Counted from the stretch's first letter, positions 25,223 through 36,081 are shown. The stretch: DNA of 55,389 bases from Clostridia bacterium (GCA_017463425.1 JAFTPE010000026.1:1-55389); one strand, 5' to 3'. The notes: a model not told the origin generated them from the sequence alone. Numbers and translations: made by a program.

Positions 25223-26839
25223 TTATTTTGCGTATTCGACACCACGGAATTCTCGAATCACGTTTACTTTAATTTGACCGGGATATTCCAATTCCATTTC
25301 AATCTTCTTCGCTATATCTTTCGCCAAGAATAAAGCCTGCGCGTCGTCTACTTGTTCAGGTTTTACAATAACGCGAACTTCACGACCTGCTTGAATGGCA
25401 TAACTCTTTTCTACGCCGTTAAAACCAGAGGCAATTTCCTCCAATTTTTCAAGACGTTTTACATAGTTTGTCCCCATTTCACGTCTTGCGCCGGGACGAG
25501 CCCCTGAAATTGCGTCTGCCGCCTGAATTAGTACAGCCTCGATCGTCTTTGGTTCTACGTCGCCGTGATGCGCCATAATCGCATTAACAATATTGGCATT
25601 TTCCTTATATTTCTTAGCAAGATCAGCACCAATTTGGATATGCGTTCCCTCTTGTTCTTGGTCCACCGCTTTACCGATATCATGCAACAAACCTGCTCGC
25701 TTTGCAAAGTTGACGTCCAAACCAAGTTCTGCCGCCATTTGCCCTGCAATCGTTGCAACTTCTACAGAATGTTTATATACGTTTTGGCCATAACTTGTTC
25801 TAAATTTCAAGCGACCAATCAACTTGATCAATTCGGGATGTAATCCAAAAATACCTGCTTCAAATACGGCTGCCTCACCAGCTTCCTTAATTTGAATATC
25901 CATTTCACGAGAAACTTTTTCAACTGTTTCTTCTATTCTTGCAGGATGAATTCTTCCGTCGTTGATCAATTTTTCCAACGAAATACGCGCAATTTCACGT
26001 CTTACAGGGTCAAAACCAGACAAAATAACCACTTCTGGCGTATCGTCGATAATCAATTCAATTCCTGTTGCATTTTCCAATGCGCGAATATTTCTGCCTT
26101 CCCTACCGATAATGCGCGCTTTCATATCGTCATTGGGCAGAGGGACAACGGAAACGGTAATTTCCGAAGCGTGATCTGCCGCGCATTTTTGAATCGCCAG
26201 CGCAATAATCTTCTTCGCATTCACGTCCGCTTCGTCTTTTGCCTGCTGTTCGAGATTTCGCACCTGTATAGCGACATCATGCCGCGTTTCGTCTAAAATC
26301 TCTTCCGTCAACAAGCGTTTTGCTTCTTCTTTCGTCAACTGCGATACTTTTTCAAGTTCTTGAATCATCAATTCGTGTTGAGAACTGAGCTTGTCCTGCA
26401 ATATACGAACTTCATCTTCTTGTTTTAACAAGTTATTTTTTTGTTGTTCAAGAGCCTCCGTCTTTTTGTCCAAAGCGTCTTCTTTTTGAGTCAATCGTTG
26501 CTCCATTTTTTGAAGTTCCGCTTTCTTTTCCTTGCTTTCACGCTCGAACTCGTTTCTTAATTTTAAATCCTGTTCCTTCGCTTCGAGGAGCGCCTCTTTT
26601 AACGCTCTCTTGCTTTCTTCTTTACCTTGGGCTTTGATTTTTTCCGCTTCCGCTTCGGCTGCAATCACGATTTTACGAACGCGTTCGTCCGCAGAACCGA
26701 CCTTTTTTTCCGTTACGGATTTAAAAACAAGCAAACCCACAAAACCGCCGACCAACAATGTAACGACGGCGATAACGATTCCTATCCATAAAGGCATCGT
26801 AGCTGTGAGAAACAGGACGCTCAAATTAATGTTGTGCAT
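25223..26839 (-). CDS. rny: ribonuclease Y
   Basis: 538 aa. RNase Y is the membrane-bound endonuclease that starts mRNA decay in many Bacillota. One membrane segment (about 16-40) is followed by a long coiled coil (about 55-215), a KH domain with [14 protein letters not shown] (near 240-253) and an HD domain with [16 protein letters not shown] precedes the ATG. It has its own promoter and a leader of about 85 bases with a perfect 18-base palindrome. It lies downstream of recA, as in Bacillus (recA-rny region). Confidence 0.97.
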   Translation of the reverse strand: MHNINLSVLFLTATMPLWIGIVIAVVTLLVGGFVGLLVFKSVTEKKVGSADERVRKIVIAAEAEAEKIKAQGKEESKRALKEALLEAKEQDLKLRNEFERESKEKKAELQKMEQRLTQKEDALDKKTEALEQQKNNLLKQEDEVRILQDKLSSQHELMIQELEKVSQLTKEEAKRLLTEEILDETRHDVAIQVRNLEQQAKDEADVNAKKIIALAIQKCAADHASEITVSVVPLPNDDMKARIIGREGRNIRALENATGIELIIDDTPEVVILSGFDPVRREIARISLEKLINDGRIHPARIEETVEKVSREMDIQIKEAGEAAVFEAGIFGLHPELIKLIGRLKFRTSYGQNVYKHSVEVATIAGQMAAELGLDVNFAKRAGLLHDIGKAVDQEQEGTHIQIGADLAKKYKENANIVNAIMAHHGDVEPKTIEAVLIQAADAISGARPGARREMGTNYVKRLEKLEEIASGFNGVEKSYAIQAGREVRVIVKPEQVDDAQALFLAKDIAKKIEMELEYPGQIKVNVIREFRGVEYAK

Positions 26840-26887
26840 TTTTGTGCCTCCTGTATTAAAATTAGATTGATAAAGCCATTATTTCAA

Positions 26888-26905
26888 CGGATTTTTAAAA
26901 ATCCG
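26888..26905 (-). other. 18-base palindrome in the rny leader
   Basis: CGGATTTTTAAAAATCCG is self-complementary and lies within the rny 5' leader. It can fold as a short hairpin in RNA. There is no following U-tract, so a terminator is unlikely; it may be an operator or a processing site. Confidence 0.45.
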
Positions 26906-26931
26906 ACTTATAATTTTTTCTATCTACTAAT

Positions 26932-26960
26932 ATTTTACAATATATTTCTTAAAAAGTCAA
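26932..26960 (-). promoter_or_regulatory. promoter of rny
   Basis: TTGACT (26955-26960) and TAAAAT (26932-26937) on the minus strand have a 17-base spacer. Confidence 0.72.
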
Positions 26961-27009
26961 ATGTTTGAATGAAAATAGTTTCCAATATATTGAAACAATT
27001 TATAGAAAC

Positions 27010-27041
27010 GGCGCAAAACGTTTGTATCTTCGTCTTGCGCC
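27010..27041 (-). terminator. terminator of the rimO-recA unit
   Basis: GGCGCAAAACG and CGTCTTGCGCC pair over 11 positions with one mismatch, with a 10-base loop. On the minus strand it is followed by the T-rich TTTCTATAAATTGTTT. It lies 33 bases past the recA stop. Confidence 0.6.
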
Positions 27042-27074
27042 TTACTTCCATATAATATATGCTATTAGTATAAC

Positions 27075-28103
27075 TTATTCTTCCTCAGCCGTTTCTTCCA
27101 CTTTCCCTTTGGCTACGTCGCGGATTTTACTTTCGATTTCTGCTTTTATCGTAGGATTATCTCTCAAGAACAAACGCATTTTTTCTCTGCCTTGCGCGAC
27201 TTTATCACCATTATAACTATAAAATGAACCGCTCTTGCCGATTACGTCAAATTGAACGCCCATATCAATAATACAGCCTTCTTGCGAAATCCCTTCGCCA
27301 AAAACAATATCAAATTCTGCTTGTTTAAAAGGAGGCGCAAGTTTGTTTTTCACTACTTTTGCTTTCGTTCTGTTACCCATTGCGCCGTCGGAATCTTTTA
27401 AAACGTCCATTTTTCGAACGTCCAAACGCATACTTGCATAGAATTTCAACGCTTTACCGCCGGGCGTGGTTTCGGGATTACCAAACATAACCCCCACTTT
27501 TTCTCGAAGTTGGTTGATAAAAATAACGCAAGTTTTCGATTTATTGACGATTGCCGTTAATTTTCTCAACGCTTGCGACATCAAACGAGCCTGCAAACCT
27601 ACGTGTGTATCGCCCATATCCCCTTCGATTTCGGCTTTTGGCGTCAATGCGGCAACGGAGTCAATAACGATAATATCCACCGCAGAACTTCTAACCAATG
27701 CGTCCGTGATATCCAAAGCCTGTTCGCCCGTATCAGGTTGCGATACGTACAAATCGTCCAAATTTACCCCTAATTTTTTCGCATATACAGGATCGAGCGC
27801 GTGTTCAGCATCGATAAACGCAGCTACGCCACCCATTTTTTGCGCCTCTGCAATCGCATGCAAGGCAACCGTCGTTTTACCTGAAGATTCAGGTCCGTAA
27901 ATTTCAATAATTCTCCCACGGGGAAAACCGCCTATCCCTAGCGCCAAATCCAAAGTAAGACAGCCCGAGGGAATCACCTCAATTTCTGCTTGTCCAGCCT
28001 CGTCGCCAAGACGCATAATCGAACCTTTTCCGTATTGCTTTTCAATCTGCAACAGTACGGCGTCCAACGCTTTCATTTTTTCCGAATTTTTTTCGTTGCT
28101 CAT
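27075..28103 (-). CDS. recA: recombinase RecA
   Basis: 342 aa, normal length. It forms filaments on single-stranded DNA, drives homologous recombination and triggers LexA cleavage. The P-loop is GPESSGKTT (about 69-77), followed by [17 protein letters not shown] and the L2 loop region [21 protein letters not shown]. The acidic tail (EETAEEE) is usual. It follows cinA by 31 bases with no promoter or SOS box visible in that gap, so it is likely transcribed with rimO, pgsA and cinA. Confidence 0.99.
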   Translation of the reverse strand: MSNEKNSEKMKALDAVLLQIEKQYGKGSIMRLGDEAGQAEIEVIPSGCLTLDLALGIGGFPRGRIIEIYGPESSGKTTVALHAIAEAQKMGGVAAFIDAEHALDPVYAKKLGVNLDDLYVSQPDTGEQALDITDALVRSSAVDIIVIDSVAALTPKAEIEGDMGDTHVGLQARLMSQALRKLTAIVNKSKTCVIFINQLREKVGVMFGNPETTPGGKALKFYASMRLDVRKMDVLKDSDGAMGNRTKAKVVKNKLAPPFKQAEFDIVFGEGISQEGCIIDMGVQFDVIGKSGSFYSYNGDKVAQGREKMRLFLRDNPTIKAEIESKIRDVAKGKVEETAEEE

Positions 28104-28134
28104 ATCTATTTCTCCTATTTCATTTTTTCTTAAT

Positions 28135-29238
28135 TTATATGTTTTTCAACTGTTTATACGCCAAAAATAAAGCGTAATTGATTGCAGTTTCCGTAATTTC
28201 TTCCCTTGTTCCGTCAAATTTATACCGATAGACAAATACGCGTTCTTTTACGCCAACTGCAATAAAGCAAAGCCCTATCGGCAACAACGACTTATCCGAT
28301 TTTGGACCAGCCAAGCCCGTCGTTGCAATTGCAATATCGCAATCTCCTGTATTTAACAACCCCGTTGCCATTTCATACGCCGTTTGATCGGATACAACAC
28401 CCATTGTTTTTAACGCATACTCGCTCACGCCCAAGCGTTTCATTTTCGATTGTTCGTTATAGGTATTCAATCCCTCAAAATACACTTCGCTTGCGCCTGA
28501 TACGGACACGATTCGCCGTCCTATTCCACCACCCGTAAACGATTCGGCTACGCTTATTTTTTTACCGCGCAATTTTAACAAACGAACGAGCTGTTCCTCC
28601 AAAGATATATTTTCCAAAGCATAAATACTTTCTCCCAACCCGTCTGCAAACAGCCGAACGGTGTCGTCCAACAACATTTTCGGCGTTTTATCGTCATAAG
28701 TGATTTCTATAACGTCTTCTCCGTATCGTCTTGTATAATTGCAAGCAACGTTCTCACCGCCAAACGTTTTTGCCTCTGCAATCAAACGCTGTAAATGGGT
28801 TTCATTGCCTCCTACGCTGCGAATTACGTATTTTTCGGCGCGCACCCCGTACTTTTTATATAAATAAGGCGCGCATACGTTTTTTGCATAGAAAACGCCC
28901 GTATCGGAAACGTCATCAGATAATAAAAACCACGTCGATTTTGCGCTATCGTAAATCCCTGCGCCATTGACCCCGCCTTGATATACTCCCTCGGGGAAGG
29001 CTTGCGATACATAGCGTTTTACCGCCGTTAACAACGGCTTTTCCGATATAACAACGACGTTGTCAAATTCGTTTTTCAATCCTGAAAGAGTAGAAATAGC
29101 CCTATTTTCTTCCGAAACGACCAATAAGCGTATTTCGTCAAACGCATAACCGTTGAAACAAAAAGCGTCCGCGACAGCCTTCCAACCGTCGCCTATCACG
29201 TCTTTTTCATTTCTTAATACGACGCATACGTTTTTCAT
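28135..29238 (-). CDS. cinA: CinA-family protein with a degenerate N-terminal domain
   Basis: 367 aa, shorter than the usual 410-420. The C-terminal part (about 210-367) is the PncC/CinA domain, which deamidates nicotinamide mononucleotide: [35 protein letters not shown], and ATTGLAGP. The N-terminal part occupies the place of the MoCF (COG1058) ADP-ribose pyrophosphatase domain, but the family motif near the start (G-E-L-L-x-G) is missing and the GGLGPT motif is not found. So that domain is degenerate or replaced. Order pgsA-cinA-recA matches Bacillus and fixes the identity. Confidence 0.85.
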   Translation of the reverse strand: MKNVCVVLRNEKDVIGDGWKAVADAFCFNGYAFDEIRLLVVSEENRAISTLSGLKNEFDNVVVISEKPLLTAVKRYVSQAFPEGVYQGGVNGAGIYDSAKSTWFLLSDDVSDTGVFYAKNVCAPYLYKKYGVRAEKYVIRSVGGNETHLQRLIAEAKTFGGENVACNYTRRYGEDVIEITYDDKTPKMLLDDTVRLFADGLGESIYALENISLEEQLVRLLKLRGKKISVAESFTGGGIGRRIVSVSGASEVYFEGLNTYNEQSKMKRLGVSEYALKTMGVVSDQTAYEMATGLLNTGDCDIAIATTGLAGPKSDKSLLPIGLCFIAVGVKERVFVYRYKFDGTREEITETAINYALFLAYKQLKNI

Positions 29239-29280
29239 CTGCGTTCTCCTCTTTCGTTTAATAGCACATATCGCTTAAAA

Positions 29281-29877
29281 TTATTCTTTGTCTTTCAGAA
29301 CTTGTTTATTCTTCACAACGTAGGAAATCCCCGATACAATCGTAAGAACGGTTGCAACGGCAAACAACGCCATACCAATCCAAAATACGACAACACCTGC
29401 AGTCGAAGCAATATCCGCCGCTAAAATTAAAATAAAAATGGAAATATCTTGGAATGTGGTTTTGTATTTGCCAAGTTTTTCCGCTGCCATTACAATCCCT
29501 CTCGTTGCCGCAATTTGTCTGAACGCGCTAATCATAAATTCACGAGCCATAATCACGCAAATACAAACAGCAATCGCCACGTAAATAGCCTCGCTTCCCC
29601 CGTTTGCTTTGACAAACAAATCGGATTTCATCGTCAACAACAACAGCATTGCCGTAGAAACAAGCACTTTATCCGCAATAGGGTCAAGGAATTTTCCAAG
29701 GTTTGTTACCAAACCTCTCGAACGGGCAATATGTCCGTCGATAAAATCGGTACAAGCCGCGATCGCAAAAACGATTGCCGCAATTCCGTAATGAAACGGA
29801 AAATCCAAGAAAAAGAACAGCATAAACACGGGAATCATAAAAATTCTCGCCAAGGATATTTTATTAGGTAAATTCAT
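29281..29877 (-). CDS. pgsA: CDP-diacylglycerol-glycerol-3-phosphate 3-phosphatidyltransferase
   Basis: 198 aa, an integral membrane enzyme. It makes phosphatidylglycerol phosphate, the first step to phosphatidylglycerol and cardiolipin. The CDP-alcohol phosphotransferase motif is complete: DFIDGHIARSRGLVTNLGKF followed by LDPIADK (about 42-68), with all three metal-binding Asp of DGxxAR-x8-GxxxDxxxD. Hydrophobic segments number about five to six. It lies between rimO and cinA in the conserved block. Confidence 0.97.
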   Translation of the reverse strand: MNLPNKISLARIFMIPVFMLFFFLDFPFHYGIAAIVFAIAACTDFIDGHIARSRGLVTNLGKFLDPIADKVLVSTAMLLLLTMKSDLFVKANGGSEAIYVAIAVCICVIMAREFMISAFRQIAATRGIVMAAEKLGKYKTTFQDISIFILILAADIASTAGVVVFWIGMALFAVATVLTIVSGISYVVKNKQVLKDKE

Positions 29878-29906
29878 AGTTTTCTCTCCTTTATATTACC
29901 TTATTT

Positions 29907-31235
29907 TTATTCGTAATCTTCGGTATGTCCATACAAATCGTAACTATCTGCGCTGTCTATTACGATTTCATACCTCTCGCCTTGCACGGCCTCCGTCGCA
30001 TTAAAATACACTTTTCCGTCGATATCAGGAGCGTTAAAATACGCCCTGCCTACAAAACAACTCTTTTCATAATCAATTCCGTCACACAAAACTTGAATTT
30101 TTTTACCAACGAATTCCGAAAGAATTTTCGCCGAAATTTCTTTTTGTGTTTCGTACAACGCGCGCACTCGACGTTGCTTTGTTGCGTAATGTATTTGAGG
30201 TTTCATTTTCGCCGCAGCGGTGTCTGGTTCTTTGGAATATGCAAAAAAACCGCAATTCAACAATTTCGCCTCTTTCAAAAACGCTTTCATCTCCTCAAAT
30301 TCGCCTTCCGTTTCCGTAGGGAATCCTGTAATAAACGTAGAACGTATCGCAATGGAGGGAATACGTTCGCGTAAGCGTTGGAACAGAGCCAAATATTTTT
30401 CACGTTTGCCTTTTCTGTTCATCAATTTTAAAATACGGTCTTCGCTGTGTTGCAACGGAATATCGATATATTTTAAAATCTTCTCGTTCGATTGGATTTC
30501 TTCAATCAAGTCATCTCCGATTACGTCAGGATAACAATACAACAAACGAATGGTTTGAATATTGTCAAGCGCGGAAAGTTTTCGCAACAATTCCACAAAG
30601 CGATTTTCACCGTACAAATCTTCTCCGTAACGGGTTGTATCTTGCGCCACGACGATCAATTCGGCAATATCCCCCAATTCTTTCGCCTCTTTCAACAAAT
30701 ATTCCATAGGATACGAACGGTATTTACCTCGAATTTTCGGAATCAAACAATACGTGCAATGATTATAGCAGCCGTCGGCAATTTTTAAATACGCCACGTG
30801 TTCGTCTGTGGTTATCACTCTATCAAACGTATACGTATCCTCGCCTTTGCCTACATAATTTTGTCTTTTTTGTTCTTTATACGACCTTTCCAACGCCTCA
30901 AAAATCTTTTCGTAATCGTTTATCCCTAAAAACACGTCCGCCTCTTGTAACGGCACATACAACTCGTCGATAAATTTTTGTGGCAAACAGCCTGTAACGA
31001 CTATTTTTTCAAGCGCGCCTTTTTTATAATCCGCACATTCCAAAACGGTTTCGATCGCCTCTTGTCTTGCCGATTGTAAAAAGGCGCACGTATTAACGAT
31101 AACAATTTGCGCTTTGGATAAATCGTCGGTCAATAAGTATCCTTTGTTCTTTATCATCCCTAACAATTTTTCCGTATCCACGCGATTTTTATCACAACCA
31201 AGCGATATAACGCCGAACAGTTTTTTTGATAACAT
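29907..31235 (-). CDS. rimO: ribosomal protein S12 methylthiotransferase RimO
   Basis: 442 aa. This radical SAM enzyme adds a methylthio group to an Asp of ribosomal protein S12, using two 4Fe-4S clusters. The N-terminal UPF0004 domain has its three Cys in SLGCDKNRVD, VNTCAFLQSA and VTGCLP. The radical SAM motif is CYNHCTYC (about 157-164). A TRAM domain closes the protein. SLGCDKNRVD is the RimO form and separates it from MiaB. It opens the rimO-pgsA-cinA-recA run, 68 bases after ftsK. Confidence 0.97.
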   Translation of the reverse strand: MLSKKLFGVISLGCDKNRVDTEKLLGMIKNKGYLLTDDLSKAQIVIVNTCAFLQSARQEAIETVLECADYKKGALEKIVVTGCLPQKFIDELYVPLQEADVFLGINDYEKIFEALERSYKEQKRQNYVGKGEDTYTFDRVITTDEHVAYLKIADGCYNHCTYCLIPKIRGKYRSYPMEYLLKEAKELGDIAELIVVAQDTTRYGEDLYGENRFVELLRKLSALDNIQTIRLLYCYPDVIGDDLIEEIQSNEKILKYIDIPLQHSEDRILKLMNRKGKREKYLALFQRLRERIPSIAIRSTFITGFPTETEGEFEEMKAFLKEAKLLNCGFFAYSKEPDTAAAKMKPQIHYATKQRRVRALYETQKEISAKILSEFVGKKIQVLCDGIDYEKSCFVGRAYFNAPDIDGKVYFNATEAVQGERYEIVIDSADSYDLYGHTEDYE

Positions 31236-31303
31236 CTTTTTCCTTAATAATCGCAGTATATCATAAATAATATGACATACGCGCGCCTGTTTTTATAAAT
31301 TTT

Positions 31304-34300
31304 TTATAACGGACCGTATTTGCTTTCAAATTCTTCTTTGCTTATCAATACCTTTCTAGCTTTCGCGCCGTCAAAAGCAGAAATATAGCCCATTTCTTCC
31401 ATCCATTCGACGATTTTCCCCGCTTTATTATATCCTGCAGAGCATTTTCTTTGAATCATAGAAATAGACGCGCTACCGCTTAAAATCACGTATCTAAGAG
31501 CTTCAATGTAGACGGGTTCAATACTGCCCTTATCTCCACCGCGACCGCTATCGTCCTTAACCGCGCTCTTAGAATTGTTGATAAACGTCGTTGCTTCTTC
31601 GTCGTAATACGCCTCGTTGTTTGCCTTAATAAAATTAACGACTCGTTGCGAATCTTCGGGGGAGATAAATGCGCTCTGTACACGAATCGGCGTATTTACG
31701 CCCTGCATTGTATACAGGAAATCCCCTTTACCCAGCAATTTTTGCGCGCCCGATTGATCGAGGATAACGCGCGAATCGACATCTGTCGCCACCATAAAGG
31801 CGATACGCGTAGCCAAATTGCTCTTAATAACGCCCGTAATAACGTCTGTAGACGGGCGTTGCGTTGCCACGACGAGATGAATCCCTGCCGCACGCGCTTT
31901 TTGCGTAAGATTTTGAATACGGTCTTCAATATCTTTTTTTGCAGCAAGCATCAAATCGGCAAGCTCGTCGATTATGACGACGATTTTCGGCAATTTGTCT
32001 TTTTTCTCAACCTGAGCGTTGTATTGATCAAGATTAACCACGTACGTTCCCGAACGGCTCATTTGTTCAAATAATCCGTAACGACGATTCATTTCTTTGA
32101 TTGCCCATTCAAGGCTTTGTACGGCTTTGTTTACGTCTGTAATAATCTCGTTAATCATCAAATGCGGTAAATTATTATACAAAACAAATTCCGTCTGTTT
32201 CGGGTCAATCAAAATCAAACGAAGTTCTTCGGGCGAATATTTGTAAATCAAACTGATAATCAAAGCGCCAAGGAACACACTCTTACCCGAACCAGAAGAA
32301 CCGGCAACTAGCAAATGAATCATTTTGGAGATATCCCCATACACCTTTCTATTGGCAACGTCTTTCCCCATTGCAAACATCAAAGACGAAGACTTCGCAT
32401 TAACGAACGTATCGCCCGACAACATACAACCTAGTTGAACAAACTGTCTTTCTTTGTTCGGGACTTCGATACTGACAACACCGTCCTCGTAATTGGGATA
32501 TACGTTTACCCCACTTGAATGCAAACTGATTGCAATCGACTGATCCAGCGCAACCACTTTCCCAGGGGAAATGCCGCGCGGAATGGTTACGTTATACCGC
32601 ATTACCGTCGGTCCGAACGTTACCGACGCAATTGACGCGCCCGTTACTTTAAAATCTTCCAACGTTGCAATAATATTTTGCTTGGTTTCTTCCACCTCTT
32701 GTTCGTTTGCCGTCGGCTCGATATCCCGACAATCAAAATCGTCCAAACTGATACGCTTGTACGGTTTGATAACCCGCGGCTTTGATTGCGCAGGCGGTAC
32801 GGGAGGCGTAGACGGCACAGGTGGCGTAAGAGGCGCAGAGGGTTCAATGGAACGCGTTTCCAAAACGGGCGGCGTTTCATTAAATTCCGAACGAACGGTG
32901 TACGGGTCTTCGTCAAAAAGATTCAATCCGTCCCGTCTTGCGCCACTTCTTTCTTCTTCAACCAATCTGTCAATCAAAGGAGTTTCGTCTGTTCTGCCAC
33001 GTTCTCCACGTGCGTCAAGTTCCCACGAATTTCGTGTTGAAACAGATTCTTCTTCTACGCTTTCTGTTTCTCTATCGCCAAACAAAGATTCGTCGTTAAA
33101 ACGTGTATTTTCTCTTTCGCTTGAAAATAAATTCGGATTAGACGGCGAAAACAAATCCATATATTCGTGCCGACGATATCCCGAATCCGTTTCGTTTTTT
33201 ATTTCCTCGCTCTCTATAATCGTTTCTTTTTCTCTATCGTTTCCGATATTAAAATCACCAAATCTTTCTTCCGTCGGCGGTGTAACTTCTTGCGAAAGGT
33301 TATTATTTACAAATTCCGTCGAGGTTTCAAAGGGCGACACGTAAGGTGTAGCAGGTTGCATAGGCTGTATCGGTTCAACGTTTTCAATCGGTTGCATAGG
33401 CGAAACGTAAGGTGTAGAATTTGACTCATACGCCGTTTGTCCGTATGTATTTTCCGTTTCTTGCGACGTTTGATACTGTCCGTATCCTCCGCCCGAATTA
33501 TCCTTAACGATTTTTAAAGGCATTGTTTCTTCGTCCTCGTTCACCGAATCGGCGTACGCGCCCGAATAGGACGGCGTATAGCCGCTGTCAATTCTAGGCA
33601 AAGTCGGCTCTGCCGCAGGACGTTGATTCGCTTTTGAATTGGGATCAAATATTAAATTCCTTTTATAATTTTCCGCCGGCGTTGCCGACCCGAATAAAAA
33701 TTCGCGACTTTGTTCATAGGAAGGCGCTAACCAATCCGAATTTCTGTTTGCGTTTTCTTGCGGCGCAGCAAACGGCGTATATGCATTGGATTTCATAGAC
33801 GCGCCGTCCGTGGGTAAAATAACGCCGGGACGTTGATTTGCTTGCACCTCTTGATAAGGCGTTGTTGCTTTAGGTGCAGCCATAGGCGCAGGTTCAGTCG
33901 GTTGCACGACGGGAATTTCAAAATTTTCCGTCTTTTTCGTTTCCGTCGTATCTTTGGTTTCTTTTAACGAATCTTGTCGTTTTAAAGTGATGACTGTCAA
34001 ATATACGAAGAACGCGCACACCGTTGCAAATAAAATTAACGCGCCAATTTTCGATAAGAGCAACGTAGCAAGATATACGAGCAAACCGCCCGTCCAACCC
34101 GTTATCGTTGCCTTAGGAAACTTTTCCCCTGCGTAAAAACAGTTTTTAACGTATCCGTCCAACGACCAATCCCAAATCATAGTAGTTTGAACAACGTGTG
34201 CGACAAGCGTAGCAAACACCACCGACAAAGCAATACATACGCCTGCTTTGCGGTTTTTAATCAATCTTTTTCCAAACAACGTCATTACGGAAAGATACAA

Positions 34301-34528
34301 TCCGCTCAAGAGTAAAGGATAGGCGCAATATCCGAATATCCCCGTTAAAAAAGAATGGACAATTCGTCCCATTTCCCCGAATATCAACGACCGCGTAAAT
34401 AAAATAATCAACGCAACGAGTGAAAACAACGCGCAAGCCGCGCTGACGCTCTCTTTTGTTACGAGCTCGGATTCCTTTCTATTTTCTTTTTCTTCTACTT
34501 TCTTCTTTTCTTCTTCCAAAGGAATCAC
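31304..34528 (-). CDS. ftsK: DNA translocase FtsK/SpoIIIE
   Basis: 1074 aa, longer than the usual 750-900. It moves chromosome DNA through the closing septum. The N-terminus has four membrane segments (about 30-185). A long low-complexity linker rich in Pro, Gln, Thr and Ser (about 195-590) follows, then the RecA-like motor with GSSGSGKSVFL (near 740), VVIIDELADLM, and ATQRPSTDVITG. The C-terminal gamma winged helix (SASISMIQRKCSAGYNKAGKI) recognises KOPS/SRS-type sites. It has its own promoter and starts after a murC terminator. Whether it serves division only or also forespore DNA transport cannot be told. Confidence 0.97.
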   Translation of the reverse strand: MIPLEEEKKKVEEKENRKESELVTKESVSAACALFSLVALIILFTRSLIFGEMGRIVHSFLTGIFGYCAYPLLLSGLYLSVMTLFGKRLIKNRKAGVCIALSVVFATLVAHVVQTTMIWDWSLDGYVKNCFYAGEKFPKATITGWTGGLLVYLATLLLSKIGALILFATVCAFFVYLTVITLKRQDSLKETKDTTETKKTENFEIPVVQPTEPAPMAAPKATTPYQEVQANQRPGVILPTDGASMKSNAYTPFAAPQENANRNSDWLAPSYEQSREFLFGSATPAENYKRNLIFDPNSKANQRPAAEPTLPRIDSGYTPSYSGAYADSVNEDEETMPLKIVKDNSGGGYGQYQTSQETENTYGQTAYESNSTPYVSPMQPIENVEPIQPMQPATPYVSPFETSTEFVNNNLSQEVTPPTEERFGDFNIGNDREKETIIESEEIKNETDSGYRRHEYMDLFSPSNPNLFSSERENTRFNDESLFGDRETESVEEESVSTRNSWELDARGERGRTDETPLIDRLVEEERSGARRDGLNLFDEDPYTVRSEFNETPPVLETRSIEPSAPLTPPVPSTPPVPPAQSKPRVIKPYKRISLDDFDCRDIEPTANEQEVEETKQNIIATLEDFKVTGASIASVTFGPTVMRYNVTIPRGISPGKVVALDQSIAISLHSSGVNVYPNYEDGVVSIEVPNKERQFVQLGCMLSGDTFVNAKSSSLMFAMGKDVANRKVYGDISKMIHLLVAGSSGSGKSVFLGALIISLIYKYSPEELRLILIDPKQTEFVLYNNLPHLMINEIITDVNKAVQSLEWAIKEMNRRYGLFEQMSRSGTYVVNLDQYNAQVEKKDKLPKIVVIIDELADLMLAAKKDIEDRIQNLTQKARAAGIHLVVATQRPSTDVITGVIKSNLATRIAFMVATDVDSRVILDQSGAQKLLGKGDFLYTMQGVNTPIRVQSAFISPEDSQRVVNFIKANNEAYYDEEATTFINNSKSAVKDDSGRGGDKGSIEPVYIEALRYVILSGSASISMIQRKCSAGYNKAGKIVEWMEEMGYISAFDGAKARKVLISKEEFESKYGPL

Positions 34529-34547
34529 CTCCTATCTATACTTATTT

Positions 34548-34576
34548 ATTATAACATTTTTTTTTATTTTAATCAA
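34548..34576 (-). promoter_or_regulatory. promoter of ftsK
   Basis: TTGATT (34571-34576) and TATAAT (34548-34553) on the minus strand have a 17-base spacer that is nearly all A. Confidence 0.68.
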
Positions 34577-34594
34577 TAGTTTCAACTAAAAAAA

Positions 34595-34639
34595 TCGACG
34601 AAACCGCGAGTTTTTTTTATTTTCTCACGCCATCGTCGA
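34595..34639 (-). terminator. terminator of murC
   Basis: TCGACGA and TCGTCGA pair outside, with a further CxCGAG-type stem inside a small internal loop. On the minus strand it is followed by seven T. It lies 21 bases beyond the murC stop. Confidence 0.75.
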
Positions 34640-34659
34640 GGATTGATATATTTTTTATT

Positions 34660-36009
34660 TTATTTTAATTCTTTTAACAGATATTGGGCGGCATAATAAA
34701 TATCTCCTGCGCCCAAAAATAAGACGACGTCGCTTTCTCGAACGGTCTTTTTCAGCCACATTTTCAATACGTAGACGTTTTCCGCATACAAACAGTTCCC
34801 TATCGTATGCGCCAACGTTGCCGCGCTGCCCTCCGCGTCGTATTTTTCCCTTGCTGCAAACGTTTTATAAACCATTAAATTTTTTATTGGACGCAACACC
34901 CGAATAAAATCCGACATCAGCAATTTTGTCCGCGAATACGTATGCGGTTGAAACACGACAAACAGCCTGCCTTTACAAATCCCCTCAGCCGTCAATAACG
35001 TGGAATGAATTTCTTTCGGGTGATGCGCGTAATCGCAAATAAAGCTCGCCCCTTTATATTCCCCAATTTTCTCGAATCGTCGTTTAACGGCAGTAAACGT
35101 TTCCAATCCTTTTTTGATTTCAGTTTCATGAAAGCCAAACGAACGCATACAAGCAAACGCCGCAAGCGCGTTATAGACGTTACAACGCCCGATTGCGTTT
35201 AAACGGATTCGGCACAACGCCTTCCCGTATTCTTCTACCGTGAAAGCATATCGCTCCCCGTTCGAGCGCAAATCGATCGCCCGATAATCCGCCAAGGTAT
35301 TGGTGATTCCAAACGTAGAAAATTCACCTAATCCACGGCATTTTTCATCATCAGCGCATACGAACGCTCGATCCGCTTGCTTACAATACTGCCTAAAACA
35401 ATTGATTAAATCCGCTTCGTCTTGATAACATTCCATATGGTCCTTATCGATATTTAATAAAACAACCGCTTCAGCCTGAATCTTTAACAAGTTTTTTTTA
35501 TATTCACACGCCTCGGTTAAGAAATAATCCATTCCTGAAAAATAGAAATTCCCAAAAGTAGCGTCTTCGCCGCCTATATGCGCCGTAAACGGTACGTTCG
35601 TTGCGCGTAAAATATGCGTACACATAGACGTACAGGTAGTTTTACCGTGGCTTCCTGCAATCGCCGCTACGTGAGGAAATTCCGAACAAACCATTTGCAG
35701 AAAATCCCCTCGTTTATAAATGATTTTCTGCAACTTCTGCGCTTGTTTCAATTCCAGATTTTCCTGTGAAATCGCGTCCGTATAGACAACGATATCACTT
35801 TCAATCAATTCCGTACGCTTACTATCTTCTCCTACGTACACTCTAGCCCCATAAAATGCCAACGCTTCTGTCAACTCGCTCTTATGCGCGTCGCTGCCCG
35901 AAACCTCGTATCCGCAAACGGATAAAAATTTGGCAAGCGCGCTCATACTGACACCGCCTATTCCGATAAAATATACTTTTTTAAAATCTTTTAAAGCCTT
36001 TAAACGCAT
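34660..36009 (-). CDS. murC: UDP-N-acetylmuramate-L-alanine ligase
   Basis: 449 aa. It adds L-alanine to UDP-MurNAc in the cytoplasm. Family marks are FIGIGGVSMSALAKFL near the start (nucleotide sugar site), AGSHGKTTCTSM (P-loop, about 117-128) and DYAHHPKEI. The gene lies after the ftsZ unit rather than between ftsW and ftsQ, and murB, its usual neighbour, is not in the window. A strong terminator lies upstream (36082-36108), so it needs its own promoter; none with good boxes was found in the 70-base gap. Confidence 0.97.
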   Translation of the reverse strand: MRLKALKDFKKVYFIGIGGVSMSALAKFLSVCGYEVSGSDAHKSELTEALAFYGARVYVGEDSKRTELIESDIVVYTDAISQENLELKQAQKLQKIIYKRGDFLQMVCSEFPHVAAIAGSHGKTTCTSMCTHILRATNVPFTAHIGGEDATFGNFYFSGMDYFLTEACEYKKNLLKIQAEAVVLLNIDKDHMECYQDEADLINCFRQYCKQADRAFVCADDEKCRGLGEFSTFGITNTLADYRAIDLRSNGERYAFTVEEYGKALCRIRLNAIGRCNVYNALAAFACMRSFGFHETEIKKGLETFTAVKRRFEKIGEYKGASFICDYAHHPKEIHSTLLTAEGICKGRLFVVFQPHTYSRTKLLMSDFIRVLRPIKNLMVYKTFAAREKYDAEGSAATLAHTIGNCLYAENVYVLKMWLKKTVRESDVVLFLGAGDIYYAAQYLLKELK

Positions 36010-36081
36010 ACGATATGTATACGTTCTTTTTCTATACTATATGATACGTATAAGTAATTTTTATATTATAACGTAAAAAAA

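Noticed and set aside
32571-33344. 257-codon open frame on the plus strand inside ftsK
   Set aside because: It lies opposite the low-complexity linker of FtsK; its Ser/Val/Gly-rich reading shows no domain, and ftsK is clearly the real gene.
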